A DNA stretch of 5,085 bases from Pseudofrankia asymbiotica (GTDB taxonomy: Bacteria > Actinomycetota > Actinomycetes > Frankiales > Frankiaceae). How positions within the stretch are numbered: the first letter of the stretch is position 1; every line of letters starts with the position of its first letter. This document shows, one piece after another, positions 4,987 through 5,085 of this stretch. A program made the translations under genes and the position numbers. The notes below the pieces were generated by a model. The model was not told the origin of the DNA and ran no database searches. It saw only the letters and a list, made by a program, of their open reading frames with translations. The stretch spans positions 41,045-46,129 of the forward strand of contig NZ_MOMC01000070.1 in assembly GCF_001983105.1 (NCBI RefSeq), given 5' to 3'.

Positions 4987-5085
4987 TTGAACGACTCCGC
5001 GTGGGTCTTGCCCGGCCAGCCGGGCGTGTTGTCACTGCCACTCGCCGAGGTGGCCGCGTCGCGTGAGGGCGAGGAGACGCGGATG
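4987..5085 (+). CDS. Start of a divergent gene of unknown function, cut by the window edge
   Basis: Thirty-three codons are visible from TTG 4987 to the edge with no stop. The other two plus-strand frames close in this stretch (for example TGA at 4988). Third codon positions are almost all G or C, as in the three secure genes, and a well-placed ribosome site precedes the TTG. The visible residues begin NDSAWVLPGQPGVLSLPLAE and then turn charged (ASREGEETRM). There is no signal peptide or motif I recognise, so no function is offered. A GTG at 5026 is a possible later start. The gene diverges from the esterase and could share its control region. Confidence 0.5.
   Translation, partial: MNDSAWVLPGQPGVLSLPLAEVAASREGEETRM

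Noticed and set aside
4706..5041. A 112-residue N-terminal extension of the esterase frame, up to ATG 5041.
   Set aside because: The stretch is Arg/Pro-rich, unlike signal peptides or esterase N-termini, and overlaps the start of the plus-strand gene. Family similarity begins at ATG 4705.

Overview
The window is very GC-rich, with G or C at almost every third codon position, a GTG start and a TTG start. It looks like chromosome from a high-GC actinomycete; the genus cannot be fixed from sequence alone. It holds three recognisable genes on the minus strand and the first codons of a divergent gene on the plus strand. I see no tRNA, rRNA, CRISPR array, insertion sequence or phage feature.

Layout in transcription order (right to left): a complete type-B carboxylesterase (4705-3212); a complete 646-residue protein (3024-1084) that joins a ketopantoate-reductase-like NADPH oxidoreductase to a two-domain 3-mercaptopyruvate-type sulfurtransferase; and the first 295 residues of a DHA2-type (14-helix) MFS drug transporter (886 to the window edge at 1). 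At the right edge an unrecognised gene starts on the plus strand at TTG 4987, behind a good ribosome binding site, and runs off the window.

The three minus-strand genes share a direction but are separated by 187 bp and 197 bp gaps, each with its own punctuation. The gap after the esterase has a 16-bp duplication over the stop codon, four copies of GGCCGCC, and an A/T-richer stretch with a possible promoter and short leader ORF. The gap before the transporter has a long GC-rich stem starting at the base after the fusion gene's stop, then a concentric inverted repeat centred near a TATGAT box. They may therefore be neighbouring transcription units rather than one tight operon.

The most unusual object is the reductase-sulfurtransferase fusion. 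Both halves keep their expected catalytic residues, and both families act on 2-oxo acids, so a linked reaction on mercaptopyruvate or its pyruvate product is a reasonable but untested idea. An esterase that could release an acid and an exporter next door would fit a small detoxification or metabolite-processing locus; this is inference from position only. The 281-bp divergent region holds an 11-bp-arm hairpin and a 16-bp-period triple repeat, both plausible regulatory sites.
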